From NCBI GenBank assembly GCA_015523565.1, contig WAKA01000180.1, forward strand, positions 1-53,122: a stretch of 53,122 bases of DNA, written 5' to 3'. Made by a program: the position numbers and the translations under genes. Below, in pieces: positions 42,434 to 51,165 of this stretch (position 1 is the first letter of the stretch; each line of letters opens with the position of its first letter). A model generated the notes under the pieces. The model ran no database searches and was not told the origin of the DNA. It was given only the letters and a program-made list of their open reading frames with translations. This stretch comes from Candidatus Heimdallarchaeota archaeon. GTDB taxonomy: Archaea; Asgardarchaeota; Heimdallarchaeia; Heimdallarchaeales; Kariarchaeaceae.

Positions 42434-43123
42434 ATGGAAGATTCAGTTGATCCTGCACTGGTGAATGACTTGAAGGAATTCTTGGTTGTAGGTGAACAAA
42501 TCGAGTTTTTGGATACTTTCCATGAAACAAAGACTCTTAATCTTATCCTTTCATTGATACTTCTATTAAGCTTTGTTTATTCATTATTTCGCGCATTGGA
42601 AGACCTGTCCTTTTGGATCATTTTCACAATTATCACATTCACTTTCTTCTTGTACTATTCATCTCGAGTTAGGTTGAAAATGCTCTATGCCATTACAAAA
42701 TTCCGGGTTATGAAAATCGAAATCAATCCTGTCAGGAGGTTAGTATTGGGTATTTGGAAATTCTCGAGATACAGCGACCTTCATTTCTCACATGCTGAAA
42801 CTATTCAAATCGGGGTGACCCCATTCAACTCCCGAAGATTCTGGTTGTCAGGGCTTGCCTTGTCTGTTTCATGGTTCATTTTAAATGGTGAGGAAATATT
42901 TTCTTTTCTCCGAAGTGAATCTCCATTAATTCCTATGGCATTGGTTATCTTTCTATATGGGGTAGTTTCTCTTTTTTCAAGCCTCCCACTTGGAAGTGAT
43001 CGGATATTGGTCAACAGTCTTTCTGGATATTCTATGACATTTCCCCTGAAAAAACTAAGGAAAGAGTTTATTGAACTTCTTGTGGATCGCAGTAGAACAT
43101 TTCTCACTTATGGAGTTGATTAA
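42434..43123 (+). CDS. Membrane protein with bacterial PH-like region
   Basis: About 229 residues from ATG 42434 (MEDSVDPALVNDLKEFL); GTG 42413 is an alternative. Two hydrophobic helix pairs lie at about 43-85 and 148-195. Between them YAITKFRVMKIEINPVRRLVLGIWKFSRYSDLHFSHAETIQIG resembles the YxvTnxRvi ... i.yxdI..i strand pattern of bPH2/YdbT-type PH-like domains next to membrane helices. The last 14 nt overlap the next gene, so the two are translationally coupled and likely form one membrane complex. No function is assigned. Confidence 0.6.
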   Translation: MEDSVDPALVNDLKEFLVVGEQIEFLDTFHETKTLNLILSLILLLSFVYSLFRALEDLSFWIIFTIITFTFFLYYSSRVRLKMLYAITKFRVMKIEINPVRRLVLGIWKFSRYSDLHFSHAETIQIGVTPFNSRRFWLSGLALSVSWFILNGEEIFSFLRSESPLIPMALVIFLYGVVSLFSSLPLGSDRILVNSLSGYSMTFPLKKLRKEFIELLVDRSRTFLTYGVD

Positions 43124-45068
43124 GATTTTCCTGATTGGCAAAAAAAAGCAACATAAATATTATCCCATTTTGGCATTCAATGAATTCAAGGACGAATTTT
43201 TAGACCAAGGTGTCGGAATTTCTAGATCTGATATTTATTGGAAGGGATTGGCTTCAGTTGCTCTTTTTTCCATTGTTTCATTTCAAGGTCTTCCATTGTT
43301 GTTTTCTACTATTGGCATGATCATCTTATACTTGACTGATTATCACATCGCCTCTTTCACTTTTACGCGAAAGAGAATCATAATCGAGAAAAAGAAACAA
43401 AAAAGCAGAAGGAAAAAGCTTGCTGTATTTTTTTTACTTATTAGTGGTTTTTCTATTATTTATCCTTTAAACATAGAAATGCAAATTAACATCATGACAT
43501 TTCTAATACCTCCATTGTATCCTGCCCTGCTTTTTTACCTAGTTGCTGTTTTTTATCCTTCCATCCTTCCAATCCTGCCCGCGATTGGTCTTTTTCTCTT
43601 TTCTATTACCACATTTTGGATACTATGGTTTGCATATAGGGATGAGCATGAAATTACAAGCATGCCTTCATCCCATCTGAAAGCTATTTTATTGTCACGA
43701 ACTCATGGATTAAACAAAAAAGGATATTTTGTAATTCTCTTGGTAATGATGCTTCAATTAATCATGAATATTCTCATAAAATATACCGTAACCCCTGTCT
43801 TTAACTTAATTGCTTTTTTCCTGTTTCCATTGACCATTTTTGTTGTTGCCAGGTTCAGAAATGAGGAGAAATATGCTCTAGTAATATACAATAAGAAGGG
43901 CATGCCGATTTCTACTGAAATAATATTTGAAAAAAGTAATTTAAGCAGGGTGAAAAAGGCATTTTCATATTATCTAAATTATCCCCCCTCTTACGATGAA
44001 ACTTTTCCAAAATCCATTATTGATTCCACTTATTTCTCAAAATTTCCAACTGGAAAGTTCTATATACAAAAAAAATTCTACAAGAAAAGTTTCCTCATCA
44101 GTAGATCACTCTCTATTCTCTTATTTATCATTGTTATCCTGATCGATATTTCAAGGGGAGATACCCTTTTTTCTTTTTTCATATTCTTTATTGCGACCAT
44201 TGGTGTCTTTTATGTTTCCAATTTTCTCATGACCAAATTGGTCTATAATCTAACCAACACTGAAGATACTCATTATTTGCTGTTTTCAGATTATTTGGTT
44301 GCTTTTATCTCACAAAACAAGATTTTTTTGGTTACTCTTGCATCATTGGGAGGAATGGAAATCGTCAAACAATTCAACACCAATTTATATGAATTCAATA
44401 ATTTAGGGGGAAAGAAAATAAATTGGAAATTACTGGTTGCCTATGTTCTTGGTCTCCTGTTTTTCGGGTTGATAAGCCAATTTGTAAGATTTGGATTCAT
44501 CAGCCTCTATGGACTGATGAAAATCACCTCTTATTTCTTTACTCTTATCCTTCAAAAATCATTTAATTTTATATTGAATCATCGTTTCATAATTCTTTAT
44601 TTCATTGCTCTATTCTGGCTTGCACTTACTTTAGTTTTGCCTCGTATAATGTTGCTGATCAGGTCTGATTTGATTATCCATACATTACCCAAATCAGATT
44701 TTGAATTTCAATCTGATGAATTGTCAGGATCAATTTTCATAAACAACATTCTTACTTCATTCAAAATGGGGTCTATGAACACGCAAAATAACCGCCCTGT
44801 AGCGGTTCATGCAACGATTGAACTGAAAAACATCAGTGATAAACCTCTGACCCTATTTATTGGAGCCCATGAAAAACAATTCAGTTTAATGCCAAATGAA
44901 CTCAAACGATGCAGAATAAAATCTATTGTAAAGGGGTTGGATATTACCATTCATATTTCCTCTGACGTTTTCCAAACAACTTCCCTGCATTTCAAAAAAA
45001 AGGGGGGAATTGTTTCCGTCGAGAATTTCTTAAAGGCAAAACTTCTGAACTATGTGATCAGACTCTAA
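43110..45068 (+). CDS. Large polytopic membrane protein coupled to the PH-like gene
   Basis: About 652 residues from ATG 43110 (MELIKIFLIGKKKQHKYYP), inside the end of the preceding gene; the track's ATG 43071 would overlap further. Some ten or more hydrophobic segments occur in three groups (about 50-85, 110-230, 330-380, and 440-530). TFTRKRIIIEKKKQKSRRKK is a strongly basic cytoplasmic loop. A C-terminal 120-residue soluble domain (HATIELKNISDKPLTLFIG) looks like a beta-sandwich. No transporter motif is recognised. A shared job with the PH-like protein is inferred from the overlap. Confidence 0.6.
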   Translation: MELIKIFLIGKKKQHKYYPILAFNEFKDEFLDQGVGISRSDIYWKGLASVALFSIVSFQGLPLLFSTIGMIILYLTDYHIASFTFTRKRIIIEKKKQKSRRKKLAVFFLLISGFSIIYPLNIEMQINIMTFLIPPLYPALLFYLVAVFYPSILPILPAIGLFLFSITTFWILWFAYRDEHEITSMPSSHLKAILLSRTHGLNKKGYFVILLVMMLQLIMNILIKYTVTPVFNLIAFFLFPLTIFVVARFRNEEKYALVIYNKKGMPISTEIIFEKSNLSRVKKAFSYYLNYPPSYDETFPKSIIDSTYFSKFPTGKFYIQKKFYKKSFLISRSLSILLFIIVILIDISRGDTLFSFFIFFIATIGVFYVSNFLMTKLVYNLTNTEDTHYLLFSDYLVAFISQNKIFLVTLASLGGMEIVKQFNTNLYEFNNLGGKKINWKLLVAYVLGLLFFGLISQFVRFGFISLYGLMKITSYFFTLILQKSFNFILNHRFIILYFIALFWLALTLVLPRIMLLIRSDLIIHTLPKSDFEFQSDELSGSIFINNILTSFKMGSMNTQNNRPVAVHATIELKNISDKPLTLFIGAHEKQFSLMPNELKRCRIKSIVKGLDITIHISSDVFQTTSLHFKKKGGIVSVENFLKAKLLNYVIRL

Positions 45069-45121
45069 TGACATATGATGTTATCCAAACACTTTAAGGA
45101 ACATATGAAATATATTACATA

Positions 45122-45496
45122 ATGATCAATCTGGGATCTGTTGACGTTTTCGTCACAATTACCCCTGCTGCACGGAAGGAACTTAAAAGACAGCTTGAAT
45201 TGGCAAAAGACAGAGATTTGGCTGTACGGATTTTTGTCATGCTGGATCGGTTTGCTGGATTTGCTTTTGATCTCGAATTTTCCAAGCCAACAACAAATGA
45301 TTATCAGGCAAAAGTAGATGATATCCCAATTGTCGTCGATAAAAGCTTTCTTGAATATGTTAAGGGAATGGAAATCGATTATGATCCCGAAACCCATGAA
45401 TTTTCTTTAGTCAATAAAAAACCAGCCTATAATTGTGTTCCAGGTTCAAAATTTGAATGTCCTTCCTGCAATTTATACTTGGAAGCAAATTCATAG
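45122..45496 (+). CDS. IscA/HesB-fold protein with altered cysteine pattern
   Basis: A 124-residue protein matching A-type Fe-S carriers along its length: VTITPAARKELKRQL, LAVRIFVMLDRFAGFAFDLEF (IscA: l-r-v-x-v-x-x-G-G-C-S-G-x-x-Y-x-l-e-f), IPIVVDKSFLEYVKGMEIDY (IscA: v-v-D-x-x-S-x-x-y-l-x-G-t-x-I-D-y). The first ligand Cys of GGCSG is Phe here, and the C-terminal CGC is replaced by YNCVPGSKFECPSCNLYLE. Cluster binding, if any, must therefore use C-x9-C-x2-C. It lies between membrane-protein and ileS genes, both on the same strand. An Fe-S or metal role is inferred. Confidence 0.7.
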   Translation: MINLGSVDVFVTITPAARKELKRQLELAKDRDLAVRIFVMLDRFAGFAFDLEFSKPTTNDYQAKVDDIPIVVDKSFLEYVKGMEIDYDPETHEFSLVNKKPAYNCVPGSKFECPSCNLYLEANS

Positions 45497-45513
45497 TCAA
45501 TAAAAAAATATCG

Positions 45514-45525
45514 ATTAATATATTA
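45514..45525 (+). promoter_or_regulatory. TATA box of ileS
   Basis: ATTAATATATTA, an A/T-only near-palindrome 34-45 nt upstream of ATG 45559. A Shine-Dalgarno sequence AGGAGAG at 45548-45554, 4 nt before the start, lies between them, so ileS has a leadered, SD-dependent message. Confidence 0.6.
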
Positions 45526-45558
45526 AGGAACAGTTGTAGTTAAGCTTAGGAGAGAAAA

Positions 45559-48500
45559 ATGAGTAAAGCAGTGCAAGAAGTTTTCGCACCAGTCCCTCCC
45601 CATAATGATTTTCCAAAAATGGAGGAAAAGATCCTTGAATATTGGAAAAAGAACAAAACCTTCCAAAAAATTCAGGAATTAAGAGCAAAAGAATCAAAAG
45701 GGATCTGGACTTGGTTGGAGGGACCTCCAACAGCCAACGGTCTTCCGCATGCGGGTCATGCCCTGACTCGAACCCTAAAGGATATCATGCTACGTTTCAG
45801 AACAATGCAGGGATATTGGGTTCGACCAAGAATTGGTGGATGGGATTGTCATGGGTTGCCAGTTGAACTTGAAGTTGAAAAACAGATGGGCTTCAAAAAC
45901 AAGCAAGATATAGAAAACTTCGGAATTGAAAAATTCAACAAGCTCTGCAAGGAAAGTGTTCTCAAATACGAAAAAGAATGGCGAGAAATGACTGAGCGTG
46001 TTGGATTTTGGCTTGATCTTGACCATCCTTATATCACCATGGCCGATACTTATATTGAAAGCGTTTGGTGGTCTCTAAAGACTCTATTTGAGAAAGGTCT
46101 TCTCTATAAGGGTGTTCGTGTGGCTCCACTTTGTACCCGGTGTGGAACAACACTTTCCAGCCATGAACTGTCTCAAGGATATAAGGAAGTCAAGGATCCC
46201 GCTATCTTCATAAAATTCGAAGCGGACGATCCTGAACTCGAAGACGTCAAGTTCTTGGCTTGGACAACCACCCCTTGGACTCTTCTCTCCAATGTTATGC
46301 TGTCCGTTCATCCTGATGTCGACTATGTAGTTGTAGAACATGAAGGTGAAAAGCTACTTCTCGCAGAACCATTGGTTGAGAAAGTTTTGAAGGTTAAAAA
46401 GAAACCCTTGAAAAAATTCAAGGGAAAAGAGCTTGAATTCAAAAAATACAAACCACTTTTCCCCTATTTCAAGGATATCGGTGGAAATTCATTTATTGTC
46501 ACAGTTGCTGATTATGTCACTACAGAGGACGGTACTGGAATTGTGCACTCCGCTCCTGCATTTGGTGCTGATGATGCGGAAACTGGTAGGAGATACAATG
46601 CCCCCATAATTCAATGCGTTGGGTTGGATGGGAAATTTACTGAAGATGTCCCTCCTCTCGCGGGCATGTGGGTCAAAGATGCAGACAATAAAATCATCAA
46701 AATGCTCAAAGAAGAAGGCAAGCTCTTCAGAAAGGACGCATATGTTCACCAATATCCCCACTGCTGGAGATGTGATACACCTCTGCTCTATTATGGAACA
46801 GAATCTTGGTTTATTCAGATGTCAAAGCTCCGGGATCAACTTGTTGCTAATAATCAAGGAGTTGCTTGGCAACCAAAATATATCAAGGATGGACGCTTCG
46901 GAAACTTTCTTGAAAATGTCGTTGATTGGAACCTCTCTAGGTCACGATATTGGGGTACTCCTCTTCCAATCTGGGTCTGTGATGACTGTGGACACTCTGT
47001 GGCAATTGGCAGTATTGCTGAACTAAAAGAAAAAGCAGGGAATCTCCCGGAAAACTTTGAGCTTCATAGACCATACGTGGACGAAGTCAAATGGAAATGT
47101 GAAAAATGCAACAAGGGTACTATGATTCGTGAGGAGTATGTGATTGACTGTTGGTATGACTCAGGATCGGCTCCTTTTGCCCAATATCATTATCCATTTG
47201 AGAAACAGGATGAATTTGAACAGGATTTCCCCTTTGATTGGATTACTGAAGCGATTGACCAAACTAGGGGCTGGTTTTACACTCTCATGGCCGTAAACAC
47301 TGCCTTATTCAACAAATCCCCCTATAAATCCGTTCTTTGCATGAACCATATTGTCGATGAACATGGTCGGAAAATGTCTAAAAGCAAAGGCAATACAATC
47401 AATACAAAAGACCTCTTCAAAGCTGTTGGCGCTGATTCAACAAGGTGGTACCTGAGCAAGAGCCCTGCATGGAACCAAACACGTTTCAGTATCAAACTTG
47501 TGGAAGAGGCCCAACGCAAAATGCTTAACACCCTCTGGAATGTTTACAGTTTCTTTGTCACCAATATCAATGTGGATGGTTATGTTCCTAATTCAGATCC
47601 TGTTGATTATTCAGAACGACCTGAAATTGATCAATGGCTTCTTTCTAGGTTACAGAATCTTACCAAGACTGTTGCCAAGGGTGTTGACGAGATGACTTTC
47701 CATGTCTCTGTAAATGCTCTTGACTATTTCATCATTGAAGAGTTGAGTAATTGGTATGTTAGAAGGTCTCGAAGAAGATTCTATACCGATAAGCTTGATG
47801 CTGACAAAAGGTCTGCATATGATACCCTTTATGAATGCTTAACAACCTTGACAAGACTTTTGGCTCCCTTTACTCCATTTTTGGCTGAGGAACTCTTCCT
47901 TAACCTTGAAGGGTCACGTCAAAACAATGGAATCAAGTCTGTCCATTCAGAACTTTTCCCAGAAGCAAAAGAAGAATTGATCAACGTTACGCTTGAAGAA
48001 AAGATGGGCTGGGCATTGAATGCCGTAATCGCTGGAAGGTCTGCACGTTCCGCCGCCAATATTAAACTTAGACAGCCTCTCAAGGAATTAATCATCTCCG
48101 TGAATGACAAAGCCCCTGATTTTACCGACCTTCTCCCAGTCATCGCTGAAGAATTGAACGTCAAGGATGTAAGATTAACAAAAGAAAATGAATCCATGGT
48201 TGAATACAAAATCCTTCCCAATTTAAAGGTTCTCGCCCCCAAAGTGAAGGGTGAAATCACAAAAATCAAGGATTATCTCTCAAACATGCCATTAAATGAG
48301 GCCAAAAAATTTGTGACAACCATGAAAGGCAAGGGTAAGGCTTCCGTGACCATTGACGGTAAGACTTGGGAGTTTACTGAAGATGAGGTAAAAGTTAGCG
48401 AGATCGCTCCCGAAGGATATTCAATGGGCTCTTCAAAAGGTGTTGACGTATTTGTCTCCACTGAAATTACCCCTGAATTAAAATCTGAGGGGTTGGCGAG

Positions 48501-48744
48501 AGAATTGATTCGCCGATACCAAGAAATGAGAAAAACCGCAGACCTTGCATTTACAGACCGTATAGCGTTGGGTATCAGAACCAAAGATGAAACCATTCTT
48601 GGTGCATTTGAAAAATTCAAGAAATATATAATGGGTGAAACTCAGGCAGATAAGGTCATGAAACAATTCAGGGGCGGATATAAACATGAATGGGACATTA
48701 ATGGTTCCAAAGTTACACTTTTCATCAAGAAGTTGAATGTTTAA
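45559..48744 (+). CDS. ileS: Isoleucyl-tRNA synthetase
   Basis: A class I synthetase charging tRNA-Ile. GPPTANGLPHAGHALTRTLKD carries the HIGH-type signature (HAGH), and GRKMSKSKGNTIN is the KMSKS loop near residue 600. The editing domain contains LAWTTTPWTLLSNVML and EDGTGIVHSAPAFGADD; DTPLLYYGTESWFIQM and DWNLSRSRYWGTPLPIWVC follow. The C-terminal anticodon and extra domains bring the total to 1061 residues, the size of archaeal/eukaryote-like IleRS. The start is ATG 45559, supported by an AGGAGAG site. It stands alone as a transcription unit. Confidence 0.97.
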   Translation: MSKAVQEVFAPVPPHNDFPKMEEKILEYWKKNKTFQKIQELRAKESKGIWTWLEGPPTANGLPHAGHALTRTLKDIMLRFRTMQGYWVRPRIGGWDCHGLPVELEVEKQMGFKNKQDIENFGIEKFNKLCKESVLKYEKEWREMTERVGFWLDLDHPYITMADTYIESVWWSLKTLFEKGLLYKGVRVAPLCTRCGTTLSSHELSQGYKEVKDPAIFIKFEADDPELEDVKFLAWTTTPWTLLSNVMLSVHPDVDYVVVEHEGEKLLLAEPLVEKVLKVKKKPLKKFKGKELEFKKYKPLFPYFKDIGGNSFIVTVADYVTTEDGTGIVHSAPAFGADDAETGRRYNAPIIQCVGLDGKFTEDVPPLAGMWVKDADNKIIKMLKEEGKLFRKDAYVHQYPHCWRCDTPLLYYGTESWFIQMSKLRDQLVANNQGVAWQPKYIKDGRFGNFLENVVDWNLSRSRYWGTPLPIWVCDDCGHSVAIGSIAELKEKAGNLPENFELHRPYVDEVKWKCEKCNKGTMIREEYVIDCWYDSGSAPFAQYHYPFEKQDEFEQDFPFDWITEAIDQTRGWFYTLMAVNTALFNKSPYKSVLCMNHIVDEHGRKMSKSKGNTINTKDLFKAVGADSTRWYLSKSPAWNQTRFSIKLVEEAQRKMLNTLWNVYSFFVTNINVDGYVPNSDPVDYSERPEIDQWLLSRLQNLTKTVAKGVDEMTFHVSVNALDYFIIEELSNWYVRRSRRRFYTDKLDADKRSAYDTLYECLTTLTRLLAPFTPFLAEELFLNLEGSRQNNGIKSVHSELFPEAKEELINVTLEEKMGWALNAVIAGRSARSAANIKLRQPLKELIISVNDKAPDFTDLLPVIAEELNVKDVRLTKENESMVEYKILPNLKVLAPKVKGEITKIKDYLSNMPLNEAKKFVTTMKGKGKASVTIDGKTWEFTEDEVKVSEIAPEGYSMGSSKGVDVFVSTEITPELKSEGLARELIRRYQEMRKTADLAFTDRIALGIRTKDETILGAFEKFKKYIMGETQADKVMKQFRGGYKHEWDINGSKVTLFIKKLNV

Positions 48745-48803
48745 ATCATGCATTAACCATTGAGTACAAGAACCCTTAAAATTATTGTTCTTATTTTTAT
48801 CTT

Positions 48804-50660
48804 GTGTCAAATGGAAAACAAGTGTCGCTTGTTAACCTAATACATGATTCTCTCTTTGGGCAAACAACAGAGTATTGGATGCAAAGCCTTTCAGTAACTA
48901 TCTGGTTATTTGGGGGATTGCTTGACGATCCTTACATTTATCTCATTGGAATATTGTCATCCGTTTTTTTCTATCTGCTTTCAATTTTTCAAGAAATTAG
49001 AAGAAACGGCACATTGGATGCTATTCCCTATGGCATAACATCAAAACTTCTTTTTGGTAGTTTAGCATACTTGTTTTATTTTAAATGGGGAAATCAAGGA
49101 CCTCCACAAATAACCGCTTTTTCAATTTCCATCGATGTAAATTATATTTCAATTGTTGTTTTAGCTTCATTGTTCATAGTTTGGGTTATTGGTCGGTCGT
49201 TTGATACAAGAAAATGGCTGTCAAAACTTGATCTCACAAGTTATTTTCTACTGACTATTTCTGGAATTTTTAAGCTATTTCTTCTTATTTTTGCAGTGAG
49301 AATTTATCTCGGATTTAATTTTCCCTATTCATTTTACGAAATGGTATTTGCATCCGCACTTTTAGACCCAATAATTGTTTACTTCTTCCATAAACGTAAT
49401 TTTACCCTTTCCAGTTTTGAATTGGCAGTTTCCGATAAAAAGTTCCCTGCAAACGCTTCTCTCAATTCTTGCATTATGAATATTTTTTATCTTTCTCTTG
49501 GAATATATTGGGGAGAGGATTACATTGAAGAGGCAAAACTTATCCGCGCAATTCTTATCATGTTTCTCTTGTTCTTTTTTACCCAAGGTCGTTCTTCCCT
49601 CCAAAAGTTTGCAAAAAACCCTTTGCAATTCTCTCCTATTGGGGACATTTTGGAAGAAACTCCTGAATTGCTTTCAAGAATCAATCCAGACAACACTCCT
49701 GCATATATTGTTGCAAGTAATGAACGTATTGGGTTAAATTCAGACCTTTCAATTGATCTTCCAAAGAATTCTCTAATTATTCCATTGAAGGAAACAAAAG
49801 GCAAGATTGAAGTTGCAGTTATTGGCTCTTTAAAAGGGATAGATAACAAACACGGTCTTCCTTCTGTTGAAAATCTGGAAGGAATTACCCTCACTCTTTT
49901 TCCGAAAAAGACATTCAAAACCATTGTTTCAAAATCTGACATTTCAACTCTTTCCAAGATTGACTTTGATGCCTTGGGTCTTCCAAATCTAGAAAGTATC
50001 CAAAATCTGCTTCAGATGCAAACCTCCAAAATAAAGAACTGGACTGATCAAGTAACTACAGATCTGACAAAATTTAATCCTGGAAATCTATCAATTCACA
50101 CAGAAAATGGATTTACAAACGTGAACCTTGGGCTAATTCAGGTTCTAGAGCATGAAGGGGATGGTGCTCTGCCTGGATTTACAAGATTCAAAATGCCTGG
50201 TATTCGTGTTCTTGAAACAGAACAAGGAACCATTGTTAAGTTGTTTGGATATGACATTTTTGATCATCCCGATTTTTCATTTGTAAACCTTCCAGGGATT
50301 ACGGTAATTGACTTTGAAGGAAAAGGGACCGTTGCCAAAATTTTTGGAATCAAGGTAGGTGATAATCTCAATCCCGAAAAAATTGACGAACTAAAAAATC
50401 TCTCTCTTTCCCTTATTGCCCAATTTGAAAAACAATTTGACAGCGGCATAGGCAGACTTCTTTCAAGAAAGAAAAGCCTCCCTCTCTTCAATATCTCCTT
50501 CGCGGGTGAATTCCGTCCATTATTCGCATCTCCTTCAAATGAGCAAATTGTTATGGCCTTGCCTCCTGATCATGCAATGCAAATGGAAAAATCAAACAAT
50601 GAACCTCCTCTATTAACCAGTCCTGATTATGAAATAATTGATGAGGAGCCTGAGACATAA
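48804..50660 (+). CDS. Polytopic membrane protein with duplicated C-terminal repeat
   Basis: Unrecognised, 618 residues from GTG 48804 (a CTTAAAATTA box lies about 30 nt upstream). Residues 20-270 contain about seven to eight hydrophobic segments. The soluble C-terminal 300 residues include a visible internal duplication: LPGFTRFKMPGIRVLETEQG..TIVKLFGYDIFD and FSFVNLPGITVIDFEGKG..TVAKIFGIKVGD, about 40 residues apart. The final 60 residues are Pro- and acid-rich and probably disordered. The C-terminal part is probably cytoplasmic. No enzymatic motif was found. Confidence 0.6.
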   Translation: MSNGKQVSLVNLIHDSLFGQTTEYWMQSLSVTIWLFGGLLDDPYIYLIGILSSVFFYLLSIFQEIRRNGTLDAIPYGITSKLLFGSLAYLFYFKWGNQGPPQITAFSISIDVNYISIVVLASLFIVWVIGRSFDTRKWLSKLDLTSYFLLTISGIFKLFLLIFAVRIYLGFNFPYSFYEMVFASALLDPIIVYFFHKRNFTLSSFELAVSDKKFPANASLNSCIMNIFYLSLGIYWGEDYIEEAKLIRAILIMFLLFFFTQGRSSLQKFAKNPLQFSPIGDILEETPELLSRINPDNTPAYIVASNERIGLNSDLSIDLPKNSLIIPLKETKGKIEVAVIGSLKGIDNKHGLPSVENLEGITLTLFPKKTFKTIVSKSDISTLSKIDFDALGLPNLESIQNLLQMQTSKIKNWTDQVTTDLTKFNPGNLSIHTENGFTNVNLGLIQVLEHEGDGALPGFTRFKMPGIRVLETEQGTIVKLFGYDIFDHPDFSFVNLPGITVIDFEGKGTVAKIFGIKVGDNLNPEKIDELKNLSLSLIAQFEKQFDSGIGRLLSRKKSLPLFNISFAGEFRPLFASPSNEQIVMALPPDHAMQMEKSNNEPPLLTSPDYEIIDEEPET

Positions 50661-50683
50661 TCTTTTATTATTTTTTGAAACGA

Positions 50684-51046
50684 TTATTCATTTTTCTTGA
50701 GGTCAACATCAAGCCAAGAAACATCCGATTTTGGATTTATGGTCAACATCAGTGTTTTCAAGAGCAATGCCTCTTCTTCTGTCAAAATGTTGTCCCTCAT
50801 TGCTGTGAAATAGCTGTCTGAATACATTTTTTCTTCCAAATCCAGTAACTCATTTCTTTCTTCAGGCGTAATGATATTGTCTTCAACTGCTTTGTCAAAT
50901 ACAGATTCATATACTTCCAAGGATTCTGTCACTGCATCAATAATTGCTTTTTCATCTTCTGTAACAACACCGTCCTCTTTTGCCTTTTCCCATAATTTAT
51001 TGAGCGCTTGGCGTATCAGTTCAAGTCTTTTTTGCGCTTTTTCCAC
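50684..51046 (-). CDS. Small acidic helical protein with three TerB/EF-hand-like repeats
   Basis: A 120-residue soluble protein of unknown function. Three related units occur: AKEDGVVTEDEKAIIDAV, AVEDNIITPEERNELLDL and AMRDNILTEEEALLLKTL, each a loop D-(G/N)-(V/I)-(V/I/L)-T-x-(D/E)-E followed by a helix. The pattern recalls TerB-like helical proteins and, loosely, EF-hand loops, but the calcium loop is incomplete. The start is GTG 51046 (VEKAQKRLELIRQALN), about 20 nt after an AGTATAAACT box. It is convergent with the repeat membrane protein and divergent from the GNAT fusion. Confidence 0.6.
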   Translation of the reverse strand: MEKAQKRLELIRQALNKLWEKAKEDGVVTEDEKAIIDAVTESLEVYESVFDKAVEDNIITPEERNELLDLEEKMYSDSYFTAMRDNILTEEEALLLKTLMLTINPKSDVSWLDVDLKKNE

Positions 51047-51154
51047 AGATATTGGTTAGTTTATACTTATTTACTATTTCCCATTGAATGATAGTCTATT
51101 AACAAAGTTTATTTATCTTAAAATGCAATTTACAATTGACTCTCTACCAATAGA

Positions 51155-51160
51155 GAGGTG
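51155..51160 (+). promoter_or_regulatory. Shine-Dalgarno site deciding a TTG start
   Basis: GAGGTG five nt before TTG 51166. The same hexamer precedes ATG 76 and ATG 8866 in this window, matching the CACCTCC tail expected of archaeal 16S rRNA. Confidence 0.6.
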
Positions 51161-51165
51161 ACAAA

